This document shows positions 1-9,352 of a stretch of DNA of 64,000 nt, piece after piece. The stretch is from the NCBI GenBank assembly GCA_019044685.2, contig JAGTXX020000009.1:744001-808000 (forward strand), written 5' to 3'. Source of the DNA: Nannochloris sp. 'desiccata'. Its lineage: Eukaryota; Chlorophyta; Trebouxiophyceae; Chlorellales; Chlorellaceae. Position 1 is the first letter of the stretch. Each line of letters starts with the position of its first letter. Below the pieces are notes generated by a model. That model saw nothing but the letters and a program-made list of their open reading frames with translations, had not been told where the DNA came from and did not search any database. Position numbers and translations under genes: made by a program.

Positions 1-406
1 AGTGGAAAAACTAACTCACCATTCTTGCAGCTTTGCTTGAGCTTCATCACGAGCCATCTCAGTACGATAGAGGCGATCATTAATTTGCTGAGCTTCAGTG
101 TTTGTCCTCGTTTTCTGATGGTTGTTGTTTGCCAAGAAATTGTCAACCGAACGCAACAAATCGTCTTTCTTGGCTTGCTGCTGATATGAGGACGTAGTCC
201 CCCCTCGCCAAGCTCCAATGGAATCTCTAGTATTTAAATTCATAGTTGCGTCAATAGGTTGCATCCGTGGCTTGTAGGCACTGGCTCTTCTGCAATGTCA
301 AAATTATTTAGTGTTCGTTAGACTTGACAACGTAGCACTGTGGAGTGAATGATGCATAAGCTTGCACATTTATCATCCTTATATTTTTCTACCTTTGACT
401 ATCCAT
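1..406 (-). CDS. Coiled-coil protein, 5' part only (runs off the left edge)
   Basis: Two exons are visible on the minus strand. Exon 1 is tiny (406-393, the ATG plus four codons) and ends at a GTAGAA donor. Exon 2 (289-20) follows a TTGCAG acceptor and ends at a GTGAGT donor at 19-18, so the gene continues leftward out of the window. The joins keep phase, giving about 94 residues so far. The protein is polar and helical, with charged heptad-like stretches (KKDDLLRSVDNFLA, then INDRLYRTEMARDEAQ), as in flagellar or cytoskeletal coiled-coil proteins. I do not recognise the family. The 14-nt first exon is supported only by phase and splice consensus; translation could instead begin at the in-frame ATG at 264. 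Confidence 0.5.
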
Positions 407-913
407 ATTAAGCTGTCAAAGTTTGACAATGGAGAAAAACTCTGAACCGAAATGGTTGCTAACTGCTACTCAAAACTGCATATTGGGGGCAGAAGGATGG
501 AAAGTAGACAATCCCTGAGTAATTGAAATATTTACTTATATCAATAACGCGAATTAGAGGCCATTTTATCTTCCGTCAAGAACCACGGACTGCAACTGTG
601 CTGGTTCTCAATCTGAGCGCCGCTGCAGCTGTGTCACCTGCGGTGACACCTCAAGCTTTTTAAAATTGCACAGAGCATACATTACATTTGGCAGTATAGG
701 AATAGAAAAACAGAATAGGTAAGTAGACGAAATTGGAAAAGTTATTAAGAACAGCAGAAATTAAAAGGTGGGGGCCAAAGCTGCGACGGGAAATATGATC
801 ACTGCCTGACAGCTTTTTCCAGTATCAAAAGTCGTTAATTCGGTAAAAAAGCGCGCACTGCAACTTCTATAGAGTTTCATAATAGGATTGCCATAAATTC
901 TAGCTCGCCATCA
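407..913. other. Intergenic, no gene seen
   Basis: I see no supported coding exon here. The stretch holds one perfect inverted repeat at 631-649 (GTGTCACC, three-base loop, GGTGACAC) and is otherwise AT-rich. It lies between the 5' end of the partial coiled-coil gene and the 3' end of the next small minus-strand gene. Confidence 0.5.
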
Positions 914-1126
914 TTACTTCTGGCCACGCATTAACTTTACTAAATGCTGCTTTGCCAAGTTTTCCTGGACAGTCTGGACAGCGTTTTCTAATCGGCCCTT
1001 GAATGTCGTTCTAATAATTTTCTTCATCTTATTATTGGGGTTCACCCAGGGTGCAAAGTTTTGTGGAGGCATTTCACTGATGAATTGCCTCAGGTGCTTC
1101 ACAATAGGTCCACGTTTAGTAGGCAT
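914..1126 (-). CDS. Small basic protein (70 aa), unrecognised
   Basis: A single-exon reading frame from ATG (1126-1124) to TAA (916-914) encodes 70 residues. The product is strongly basic, starts MPTKRGPIVKHLRQFISEMP and ends in a KLMRGQK tail. It has no membrane segment or signal peptide. Its size and charge resemble small mitochondrial or ribosome-associated proteins, but I do not recognise a family. The opposite-strand CFAP97-like gene starts about 250 bp away, so the two may share a bidirectional promoter region (1127-1377). Support is an ATG start and protein-like composition only. Confidence 0.4.
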   Translation of the reverse strand: MPTKRGPIVKHLRQFISEMPPQNFAPWVNPNNKMKKIIRTTFKGRLENAVQTVQENLAKQHLVKLMRGQK

Positions 1127-1377
1127 GCTGGCTTCTCTACTGTAACTCTAATATTTCAATCTCCACAACTTCATTGATTAGTAGATGCTTGCCATGCTTT
1201 TGCCCTGATCAATTCAGCAGCCCACCATTTTCTGGCCCAAGGCGCCATGACTGTGGCGACCTCGAGGCTGTCGGTGCTCTCCAGGTGATCTACAAGTTCT
1301 AATTTTGAAGGCAGGCAGTGTATTAACATCACATATATACTGTCAATAAGGCGGCGTCCTCCAGCGAGATCTCTATT

Positions 1378-2222
1378 ATGAGAGGTAGGCCGGGTCACAG
1401 TGGCCCATCTCGGCGGGCACCAACTTGTGATGTCTTGGTCGTTAACAACCAGAATCTAATCGATATCGACTCAGAAGATTCTCGAGACTTCCCATTTTAT
1501 GGTAATCCCGAACACATCGAGGCTGAAATTAAAGAAGTCCAGCTCTTACTACTGAGAACGACGCCCTCTACAGTGAGCAGCCTCGGAGTTGCCGCCTCCA
1601 CCGCCTCTCCTCCTCGTGTCCATAACGTAAAAGAAAACAAACCCTGGCTCTTGGAAAAGAAGGACAACTTAGATACATCGATCAAGAAAGATAATAAATT
1701 GATCAAGGCCAGCTATGGACACAACGCCGAGAGTGTAAAGGAGATCACAGAGGATAATAATAGACTCGTCAAGCGGCTTATCGGCAAGGCTAATGCTCCT
1801 TTGACATTCAAAACCTCAGCAGCAAACCACGATAAAGTGAGTAGAAGCATTAGTAGATGTGTCATGTACACATTCATTTCATTATTTGCTACAACTAATC
1901 GATTAAAAACCAATCAAATGACATATCCCCCTCTCTCTCCACTTACTTGCAGCACATGGCCAACAAGCAGGCGTCGTCCGCCCGCCTCCGCCAAAAAGCA
2001 GAAGAATCAGTTATTCAAGGCAATTTATGGCTGTACCGCAAACTTCAATCCGTACAAGCGTCCTCTAATGTAGATCGCTCAGCACTAGAGCAGTTTTATG
2101 AATCCAGCAGAAAGTACATGCCTACTCAGAAAAGAGAGGGACCGAGTGTTGCTCCGCCAGGAATGCTGTTTCAGAAAAGTTCTTGGAATGATCGCTGGCA
2201 TGTAGTGCAGCAACAGAAGTAG
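1378..2222 (+). CDS. CFAP97/Hemingway-domain-like ciliary protein
   Basis: Two exons, 1378-1836 and 1953-2222, join in phase 0 across a GTGAGT...TTGCAG intron, giving 242 residues. The diagnostic part is the C-terminal half. An ITEDNNRLVKRLIGK block is followed across the splice junction by ARLRQKAEESVIQGNLWLYR and then by KLQSVQASSNVDRSALEQF. This pattern, two asparagine-anchored 'N..L..RL' helices ending in a short DRS segment, is characteristic of CFAP97 (KIAA1430/Hemingway) domain proteins of cilia and flagella. The N-terminal 90 residues are low-complexity. In this family the role is axoneme assembly or motility. The assignment is from motif recognition; a search would settle it. Confidence 0.6.
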
Positions 2223-2388
2223 TAAAGAATGTACATGTACAGTTATTGAAGAATGTTTTTTTTTTGCTGAGTTGCATGCAAGGAGAGCTTGTCGTATAGA
2301 CAGGAAAGGGTTTGTTATTATTTTTTACAAATCAGATACTGTATCGTGTTCCTAGGAAGAAAGAAATGTTTTGATTTTGTAAGATGAT

Positions 2389-2586
2389 TCATGCTTTTTC
2401 CAAAGCTTTCAGCCTATCTTGAAACTCCTTTTGCACCTGATCAGCAGAAGGAGGGGCTTGAGCACTGGGTGGTGCTCCTGTTAAGCCAGCTTTCTTTGCT
2501 GCAGAGGTCATCGCCAAGGCAAACAAGGTACCCCCGCTCACCAAGACCATGATGGTCATAGATACACGATCTCCTATTTTCAACAT
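2389..2586 (-). CDS. Small single-pass membrane protein (65 aa)
   Basis: A single exon runs from ATG (2586-2584) to TGA (2391-2389). The 65-residue product begins MLKIGDRVSM and has one hydrophobic segment at about residues 10-29 (TIMVLVSGGTLFALAMTSAA). A short linker rich in Ala and Pro and a charged amphipathic C-terminal helix (KEFQDRLKALEKA) follow. This build (short N-terminus, one membrane span, charged tail) is common among small subunits and assembly factors of mitochondrial respiratory complexes, but I cannot assign it to a named subunit. It lies convergent to the CFAP97-like gene. Confidence 0.5.
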   Translation of the reverse strand: MLKIGDRVSMTIMVLVSGGTLFALAMTSAAKKAGLTGAPPSAQAPPSADQVQKEFQDRLKALEKA

Positions 2587-2718
2587 GATATCTAAGTGAA
2601 TATGTTGGTAATTCTATGTAAGGTTGTCGAATTAACGCTTTCTAAAAAGCCTAAGAATATATATTTGTTCAGTTTTTAATAGACGAGTTCGTCGTGCCGC
2701 TGCTATTGTATTGATGAT

Positions 2719-3218
2719 TTAAAAGACTCGTGCCGCCAGGGACAAGACTTTCATAAGCTGCCTTGCCCTAAGTTCGTGTGTGACAAATCCTAAGACACGG
2801 GTGCCAATAGGAAGTCCCTTGGCGTTGACAAGCACACACGCGTTTTTATCAAATTTAATGACGCTGCCGTCCCGCCGTTGAACTTCTTTTTTAGTTTCTA
2901 CGACCACAGCCTTAACAACTTGGCCCTGAAAGGAGAGGATAGCGATTAAATGATCAGTTGATACGCTAGTCAAGTAGAGTTCATTATTGAGCAGCCCTTT
3001 AAATAATAAATAAATAAAATACGTGTTGATTATTGATGGAAAAATGTAAAATAAACAAATTGAGCACCAACCTGTTCGACTTTGCCCTTGCCCGCTTTCT
3101 TGATTGAGCAGGTGATGATATCGCCGATGCTGGCGTATTTGCCCTTTGCTTTAATGCACTGAACTTCTTTTGCACCGCTGTTGTCTGAAACAACTAATCG
3201 GCTGCCAGTGATGAGCAT
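2719..3218 (-). CDS. Mitochondrial ribosomal protein uL14 (bacterial type)
   Basis: Exon 1 (3218-3072) and exon 2 (2925-2719) join in phase 0 across an intron with GTTGGT donor and TTTCAG acceptor, giving 117 residues. The protein begins [20 protein letters not shown] and carries the uL14 signature with [34 protein letters not shown] and the terminal [10 protein letters not shown]. It binds 23S-type rRNA in the large subunit at the subunit interface. Its length matches bacterial L14, so this is an organellar protein and not cytosolic uL14. Green-lineage plastids normally encode their own rpl14, so a nuclear bacterial-type copy is most likely mitochondrial (inference). No cleavable presequence precedes the conserved start, so any targeting signal must be internal or very short. 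Confidence 0.88.
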
Positions 3219-3347
3219 CTCGCGACTACTAGACCAACAATTCTAGCAGCAGATTGTCGAGTATATAAACATATATTATTACAATTGGATAAGTATGTAA
3301 AACGCTATAGTATTAAAGCAATTAAAAAAGGGTTTCTGCATGCTACG

Positions 3348-5399
3348 CTATGCGGCGGCCCCTGCCAGTGTTGGAGTAGGCCCAATCAAATTCAGCGGCG
3401 GTCCATCACACTCTGCATTACTAACCGTTGACAACTCCCACATCTTAATGCCAGCTTTATCCAACCCTATTTCAATCCTTTCCAGCGATCCTGCATCTGT
3501 CGGCCAATCGCCGCTTCTACTTGCCAGCACGGCTCCAGTGTACGACATTCCTGCTGCAGAAGCAGCTCCTCTATAATAGAATATACACCAGTCTAACCCT
3601 TCATCACAGTCTACAATAGACCACCTTTCCAACGACGTCACTCCATTGTCCAATACGGAAAGGAGGAAAGTACCCGGGGTCATATCTCTCCTCACACGAT
3701 ATAATCGCTGTCTCCACACTTTTTGCCCATCCAGCGTCAACACTTTAAAGACAGGCTGGTACCAGAATGTTCCTTTTGCTTTTCCTGGGTAGAATAATTG
3801 ATATTGACAGGGGAAATAGTCGTATGCTGGATTCTTGCCGGCAAAAACTCGCCAAGAAAAAGGGTCTAATGAATCTTTAGAGCTTTTGCCGCTTCCTTCT
3901 CCACTACCGGCAATGCCAGCACTAGCCTTAAGGTGTACTCTATCAATTGCAGTTTTAGCTCCGTCAAGCCACCCAACAAACAAGCCTTCAGCCAATTCAT
4001 GCGTCAACGCCTCTCCTTGAAAAGACGCCATCGGTGCCGGGTTAGGGTAAGGAGGAATTTCCGCAGCAAGGCCAAGACAATTGTGTTTCTGAATAATACA
4101 TAAAGAAAACGCTTGCAAGGGAGGGGATTCATAAGACGCAATGCAACGGTAGCTACAGACCTGATCGTTAAAGGCACAGCCATTCATACAATCCAAGGCA
4201 GTACGACAAGTAGAGTCGGTAAAGCAATTAATCATTTCATTAGCGCAGTTGCTGACCATGCAACTGACAGCATCAATCCCAGCGTCAGATCTTTTTGTCG
4301 AATTTGAAACTGCAGCCACTGGTCGGGCTGCTTCATTAACAAGTACGAGAAAGCTGAAAAGTAGGTCATCGGACGTGTGGCGACTGTACAGCTCACGCAT
4401 AGTGGCAAAGGCCTGAGATTGACGCTGTGCTGTGCGTGCTGAGGGTAATAAAAACGCTTGAATAGAGGCTAAAATACCAGATATTCCGCTTAATTTTGAA
4501 GAATCGGTCGAAGAAACCGCCAATCCCGCCATACGTGCTGCATTGGTAAGTGATTCACTACAGCCTAATGCAGTAAATGTATTGATACCCTTAGCAGAAG
4601 AACGTATATTCTCGGCTAAAGCCTCATTTGTGATGCCTAACGCCACCACAGCATCAACTCCGATAAAAGCTTCACCAGCGTTAGCGTTACCACCACCAGC
4701 GGCTGGAGTCGTTTTTCCTCTGTCGTGTTGTTGTTGAAGGGAATTTGCATCTATAACTCGTAATTGCAGTCCAGGATCACTCCATGTAAGTCTTTCAGCA
4801 ATATGAGGCAATACAGTACCCCAATCAGGACCTAGAGGGCTCTGTTCATCTAAGGGTGCCACCACAGTCAGACGAACATCGACCTCATTTTGAATAAGAC
4901 CGGGGCCACGATCTACAGCAGCAGCAGTCTTAGTAGAAGCACCATCGCCACCGCTAGAAGCACTGCGAGTAGGAAATCGAGCAATCATACTGCTACTGCT
5001 GGTGCTGCCGCCGAGAAAATTTCCCGATTTTTGGGACGACGGTAAAAAGGTCGAGCCAGTGACGGCAAGTAAAAGGGTGCTCATAACTAGCAAGGCATTC
5101 TTCTTGGTTGAATTCTTAAATATTGATGACCTTGAAAAGGTATGAAGAGCGCTGGATGGTCGCAAGGCAGTTCTAGTGGTCGTCGTTACAAATGCTGTAT
5201 AAGCACCACTCCCAGAGCGGTGGCGGAGGACATTGGCGTCATTGGCGCCGGCATCAATATTTGTTAAGTTTCTATTCTTTCGGGCATTAAGTCGATTTGG
5301 AGCACTGCCTTTAATTTTCGGGGTTTGTGTACGAGGTATTGACGCTGCGGTAGCAGGGATAGAGTCTCCTCGGTGCAACATGTGGTCACAGATCAGCAT
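3348..5399 (-). CDS. Violaxanthin de-epoxidase-related protein (VDR)
   Basis: An intronless 683-codon frame from ATG 5399 to TAG 3348. Residues 1-100 are basic and Ser/Thr/Arg-rich like a plastid transit peptide, with a hydrophobic stretch at about 101-120. Residues 170-350 match the N-terminal region found in plant VDE-related proteins. Residues 380-441 are the cysteine-rich domain (CMVSNCANEMINCF, CMNGCAF, CSYRC). Residues 515-660 form the lipocalin-like domain (DYFPCQYQLFYPGK, WYQPVFKV, KVWRQRLYRVR, DWCIFYYRGA). VDE itself reduces violaxanthin in the thylakoid lumen. The related VDR proteins have the same Cys-rich/lipocalin build but no proven substrate. I call VDR and not VDE because of the long extra N-terminal domain and the composition of the lipocalin region. 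Confidence 0.85.
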   Translation of the reverse strand: MLICDHMLHRGDSIPATAASIPRTQTPKIKGSAPNRLNARKNRNLTNIDAGANDANVLRHRSGSGAYTAFVTTTTRTALRPSSALHTFSRSSIFKNSTKKNALLVMSTLLLAVTGSTFLPSSQKSGNFLGGSTSSSSMIARFPTRSASSGGDGASTKTAAAVDRGPGLIQNEVDVRLTVVAPLDEQSPLGPDWGTVLPHIAERLTWSDPGLQLRVIDANSLQQQHDRGKTTPAAGGGNANAGEAFIGVDAVVALGITNEALAENIRSSAKGINTFTALGCSESLTNAARMAGLAVSSTDSSKLSGISGILASIQAFLLPSARTAQRQSQAFATMRELYSRHTSDDLLFSFLVLVNEAARPVAAVSNSTKRSDAGIDAVSCMVSNCANEMINCFTDSTCRTALDCMNGCAFNDQVCSYRCIASYESPPLQAFSLCIIQKHNCLGLAAEIPPYPNPAPMASFQGEALTHELAEGLFVGWLDGAKTAIDRVHLKASAGIAGSGEGSGKSSKDSLDPFSWRVFAGKNPAYDYFPCQYQLFYPGKAKGTFWYQPVFKVLTLDGQKVWRQRLYRVRRDMTPGTFLLSVLDNGVTSLERWSIVDCDEGLDWCIFYYRGAASAAGMSYTGAVLASRSGDWPTDAGSLERIEIGLDKAGIKMWELSTVSNAECDGPPLNLIGPTPTLAGAAA

Positions 5400-5699
5400 A
5401 TCGAATTATCGCTAATTTAAGTAGACATTTAATGTCGTGATCAATGCAGCATTTGCTATGGGTCCTAAAAGATTTATCAATGTGTTTAGGACTTGTCTGA
5501 CGAGGAATTGCGCTGGTTTTGGAGGAATTGTAGTGCTAAACACTTTTCTTTGTTCGAGGGGCTTGCGCAAGTTTCAGAGGAGCCGTTAGGAAGCTCTTGT
5601 GCCACCCTTGGCTGGCCCGCATACAACAACAAAGCTTGGCTATTGTATCGCATTCCTTAATTGTATCACACACATAACCCAAATATTCACTACTCAGAT

Positions 5700-7111
5700 A
5701 TGTCGAGGCTGAACGAGGACGTCTTAACACCTCCTGGGGCCATGAAAGGCTCCTTGGGAAAGTCCACTGCTGAAGGCATGGAGCCCACCACGCCTCAGGG
5801 CCCGATAAAATATTCAGAATTCGAAGGTGCTATCGAAACTCCTCCATCTAAGAGCGCAACTGCTGGGGTTCCTGGAGCTGTGCCTGGGGCAACTCGAGGC
5901 CGCGCAGGAGGAGAAGGGAAAACAGAGCTTGAGGAAGACCTAAGCTACCACCAGCCGTACCCTCGTGATATTAGCCATGGAGAGGATATGCTCCCCAGTG
6001 TAAAAGGACGCGAAGCTGAGCAAAAAGAAAATGAAGTTGAAGTAAAGCCCCAAGAACAAAAGCGCTCGACCTCTTCTCAGGAAACTGCAACTGCAGTTCA
6101 CAAACAAGGTCTCAGAGCTTCTGCATCTGAAATCATAAATAAGGCTTCTAATAAAGCCGCTGTAGCACGCCAATACGCTGGTAGCGCTGCAGAACGCACT
6201 AAAGAAGGTGCTCGCCAGGCTGCTGGGGTTGCTCGAGTACAGCTACACCGAGTGGTGGTAGTTGGCAAAGAGAAAGCTGGTATCCCTGGAGAGAAGCCTC
6301 TTCTCCACGCTGCTAAAGAAAAGATGGGTATTGCTCCAGATCAACCTGTGAGAGAAGCTGCACGACAGATTACTCGACAGACCGTCTATTCTGCAAGGGA
6401 AAGAATTTACAATGTAAGTTTTATTTTTAGTAAAACCCTAAATTTACAACAATTTTTTTCTTTCTACCCTACTTTCAAGCACAGTATTCTTAATCTGCTA
6501 AATTCGTACCTGATCTCCCCGTTTTTGTTTTCTAGTTTACTTCCTGGTTCTTCAATTTTGTGGCCACGCTTCCTGCAACTATCAAAGAAATGCACTTTCA
6601 TGGAAAACGCCTAGCTGAAGAAAAAGATCGTGCTTTGGCACAGCAGGGCCAGCAGGGCCAGATTCCTTCCTCAATGACTTCCAACCGCGGTGAATTGCCC
6701 ACATCGCAACAACAGGGACAGCAACAGCGAGGAGAAGAAGGTTCTCAACGTTACCAGCAGCACGGCGTCTCTCTGCCCATGCCCCGTGAGCACGTCAACC
6801 AAAGTGCAGCTGAAACGGTCAAAGAAACCCATGTGGAGGGCGCTTCTGGCGCTCAAGGTGCGTGGCAAGAACAAGAACAGCAATTTCATGAAGGAGGTGA
6901 AGGTGCAAGTGGAGGTGCAAGTCAAGATGAAGGTCAGCGTCGTGGTTTAATCGGCAAAAATGTTGCTACTGATGAAAGTGGATTGTATAGCGGTGGTTCT
7001 GGGGGCGGTGGTGTGTCTTCAGTACCAGCTAAGCAAGGAACAAGTGCTCTCCAGGATAGAGTAAAAGGCGATATGGTGATTGATGAAAGTGGAATGCATA
7101 GTTTGAAATAA
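5700..7111 (+). CDS. LEA-like intrinsically disordered protein
   Basis: Exons 5700-6413 and 6536-7111 join in phase 0 (GTAAGT donor, TTCTAG acceptor), giving 429 residues. The ATG at 5700 is the first usable start; codons upstream in frame lack ATG. The protein is hydrophilic and rich in Ala, Glu, Lys, Gln and Gly. Its middle (about residues 140-240) has amphipathic alanine/lysine repeats such as NKASNKAAVARQYAGSAAER and KEKAGIPGEKPLLHAAKEKM, resembling LEA/stress-protein helices. The C-terminal third is Gln/Gly-rich and has two related blocks, ATDESGLYS and VIDESGMHS. A short hydrophobic patch (TSWFFNFVATL) lies right at the splice junction. Function is inferred as desiccation or stress protection from composition only. 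Confidence 0.6.
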
Positions 7112-7391
7112 ATAGATTTTGCATCAAGATTCTTCGAGCCGGGGTTTTCTTCTTCTTCTTCTTTTTCTAAACCTTGACATTGTTCGTTGAATTCTATAGC
7201 GTTAATTTCTCTCTTGCATCAATCTATATGTACATGTTTATAGCATCTAGAACTACTAGCGCAATTGTAAAGCTTAATTAAAAAATATTTTCACTACAGA
7301 AAGAAGACCCAAACAAAGCTGCTTCTTCTCTTTTCATCTGCACAATCCAGCAATTGTGGGCAAGTGAGGGTAAGTGCAATTCATTGATCTT
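7112..7391. other. Convergent 3' intergenic spacer
   Basis: Between the LEA-like gene and the dehydroascorbate reductase gene, which face each other. It contains a TTC-rich run (about 7147-7166) and AT-rich sequence, presumably both 3' UTRs. I see no gene. Confidence 0.4.
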
Positions 7392-8259
7392 TTACTTTTC
7401 CTGTTCTTTCGCAAGCTTGTGCTTAAAGTCTTCAATAATACTCTCATCGTCCCAAGAAGCTGTATTTCTCCAGCTGGAACGTCCAGTCCAGCGATGCAAA
7501 TAGCTCTTTACATTAGGAAAATCATTTCCAAGGTCCCACTGCTTTAATATTTTGCAGCCAACTCGAGCCAAATATAAACGAGGTGCGAGGGCCACATCCC
7601 AAGCACAAGGATCTTGACCACCCACAAAAGGCTGTGAATCACCAACCGCGTCGTTGATTTGTTTCAACTCGGCTTTAAATGCTTCTTTACCTTTGCCAGT
7701 GGAAAGGAACTCCCAAAAGGAAGGCCAGATGTTTTTCCCTGGTTGTGGACATTCGGCAATAGTGCCAAGCTGCGTCCGCTCGATTTCAGCGCCAGGACCA
7801 AACTTCGTTTCCAAATAATCAGAAATAGTATCAGAATCCACGATGTAAGCTTGCGTCGATTTATCTTGAAGGATAGGCACGTTGCTCAAGGGATTGACCT
7901 TTTTCAACCTGAAAATAAGCACAAATAGGTGAGAACACAACCATCAGGAGAACAACTCTTTAATTTGCCAACAAGAATGGGCCGAAATCTTATATTATAA
8001 TGTTCCTGGGTGGGCGGTAGCAATTACTAGGTTACTATTTCTTGTTTTCGGTAACTATTTCTTGTTTTCTGCTTCATTGCACCTACCAATCTGGCTTTTT
8101 ATCCAAGTTGATATACTCTAATTGATAAGGAAGGCCCTTCTCTTCTAAAACGAGCAGAACACGGTGACTGAAGGGGCAAGCGCCCAGTTGCCCTTGGGCG
8201 CCTTCTTCTGTTCCATCTTTAATAATATGGGCTTTGACATAAGCAACAAACTCGGACAT
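7392..8259 (-). CDS. DHAR: Glutathione-dependent dehydroascorbate reductase
   Basis: Exon 1 (8259-8087) and exon 2 (7908-7392) split a Trp codon (TG|G) across a GTAGGT...TTTCAG intron, giving 229 residues. The N-terminal thioredoxin-fold half contains the ACPFSHRVLLVLEEKG motif, with the catalytic cysteine at residue 28, then PDWLKKVNPLSNVPIL, where the cis-proline contacts glutathione. The all-helical GST C-domain ends with WDVALAPRLYLARVG and the FPNVKSYLHRW segment. The enzyme regenerates ascorbate from dehydroascorbate with glutathione in the ascorbate-glutathione cycle. There is no transit peptide, so it is probably cytosolic. A CLIC or lambda-class GST is the alternative, but CPFS with this length and C-domain fits DHAR best. 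Confidence 0.88.
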
Positions 8260-8331
8260 TGTGTAAAATGTTGTTTTTGAGCATATAAGTTTGATAACAG
8301 AGCGTCCAAGGCAATCGTGCTTGCTTAAATA

Positions 8332-8997
8332 ATGGAAATGGAGAGAATCCGATGTGGCAAAGTTCTCGTCAGCAGCATCGACAGCAAACGAGAACTGGCA
8401 AGATTCCTCGGAAATTTGACCGCATGGCCTACGCAGTTTATTTCACTTTATTTCAAAAGTGTAAGCCTGAAGCAAGCCTTCAGCATGACTCCAAACCCGC
8501 TTACACCTTGTCCAAGTTGCGAGCCTTCAGGAGGCAAGACTGCTGAACCCATTATTATATTTCGGTCAGTTTTCAAGCGTATTTTGAGTAAAGAAGAACT
8601 CAAATAGAGATAGCATAGCACATCAAACATTGGGCAGTTACTTTGAGGGCAACACGTTTAAAAACATCGCTGATCTTGTCCTAGGAAAAAACATATGCCC
8701 TCACTTTCTGAGAATTTCTCTCGAGAGGCAGGCAGGCAGCCTGAGGTGCTTGCCTTCAATTTCAAGCTGTGAGCAATACTAAACCAAATTTTCCTTTGCT
8801 CTATTTTATATACTCTTCTCTGCAGGCCAGCTTTAGTGTTAGATCCTGAGGCTCTTGAAGGTAGACTGATGGCCGAAGCCCCTGCTGCAAAGAGAAGGCG
8901 CCATTGTGGAGGATTTTCTCTTGAACAAGGTCTATTAAAGCCAGATCACGGATCTCTAACTGGTGAAGACAGTACCTGTGACTCCCCAACACACTGA
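8332..8997 (+). CDS. Probable small multi-exon gene, model uncertain
   Basis: No single frame covers this stretch, but three open segments suggest a spliced gene. The first begins at ATG 8332 (frame open to 8607) or at ATG 8352 in another frame. The middle is open from about 8600 to a possible donor at 8746 (CTGAG|GTGCTT). The best exon is 8826-8997, which follows a pyrimidine-rich tract ending in CTCTGCAG, stays open for 57 codons and ends at TGA. The middle donor and the last exon share phase. Visible pieces include IAHQTLGSYFEGNTFKNIAD and VLDPEALEGRLMAEAPAAKR. I could not link the first and middle exons convincingly and recognise no family. Confidence 0.3.
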
Positions 8998-9352
8998 ATT
9001 ATAATAAAAAAACGAATTATAGTGAATAAGCTCTTGTGCTTTGAGTTATATGAATTTGATGAAAACGAACAATAGCGTCGTCAGTCGGCATTTATTTTTT
9101 AAGTTTCCTTTATTTCGCTCTATTACTTGATATATTCTCGAGTTAACCGAAATGTACAAGCTGTCCGGCGCTTCCTTGGTTAATCTATTCTGTAAAATAG
9201 TTTAGTTTTACCATATCTCAAACAGCTGACCACCCACCTGAAGGCGCAAAATGCCGCCGCTGTGGCGGTTAGAAGAATTATAGCATTTAACTGAATTTTT
9301 CTATGAGGGATTACAGCATAAATTACTTTTTTGTATTGCACTATTTTTAGCA
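8998..9352. other. Intergenic, promoter side of the GT47 gene
   Basis: AT-rich sequence with no supported exon. It lies immediately upstream of the GT47 start codon and presumably holds its promoter. I see no distinct motif. Confidence 0.4.

Noticed and set aside
1171..1398. Minus-strand open frame of 75 codons overlapping the CFAP97-like start
   Set aside because: It starts with GTG, resembles no protein and overlaps the 5' end of a better-supported plus-strand gene.
5536..5730. Minus-strand open frame between the VDE-related and LEA-like genes
   Set aside because: No ATG start and it overlaps the start of the LEA-like gene; the interval is a divergent promoter.
8801..8992. Open frame opposite the 8826-8997 exon
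   Set aside because: No protein-like features and no splice support; the plus-strand reading has a good acceptor and a stop.
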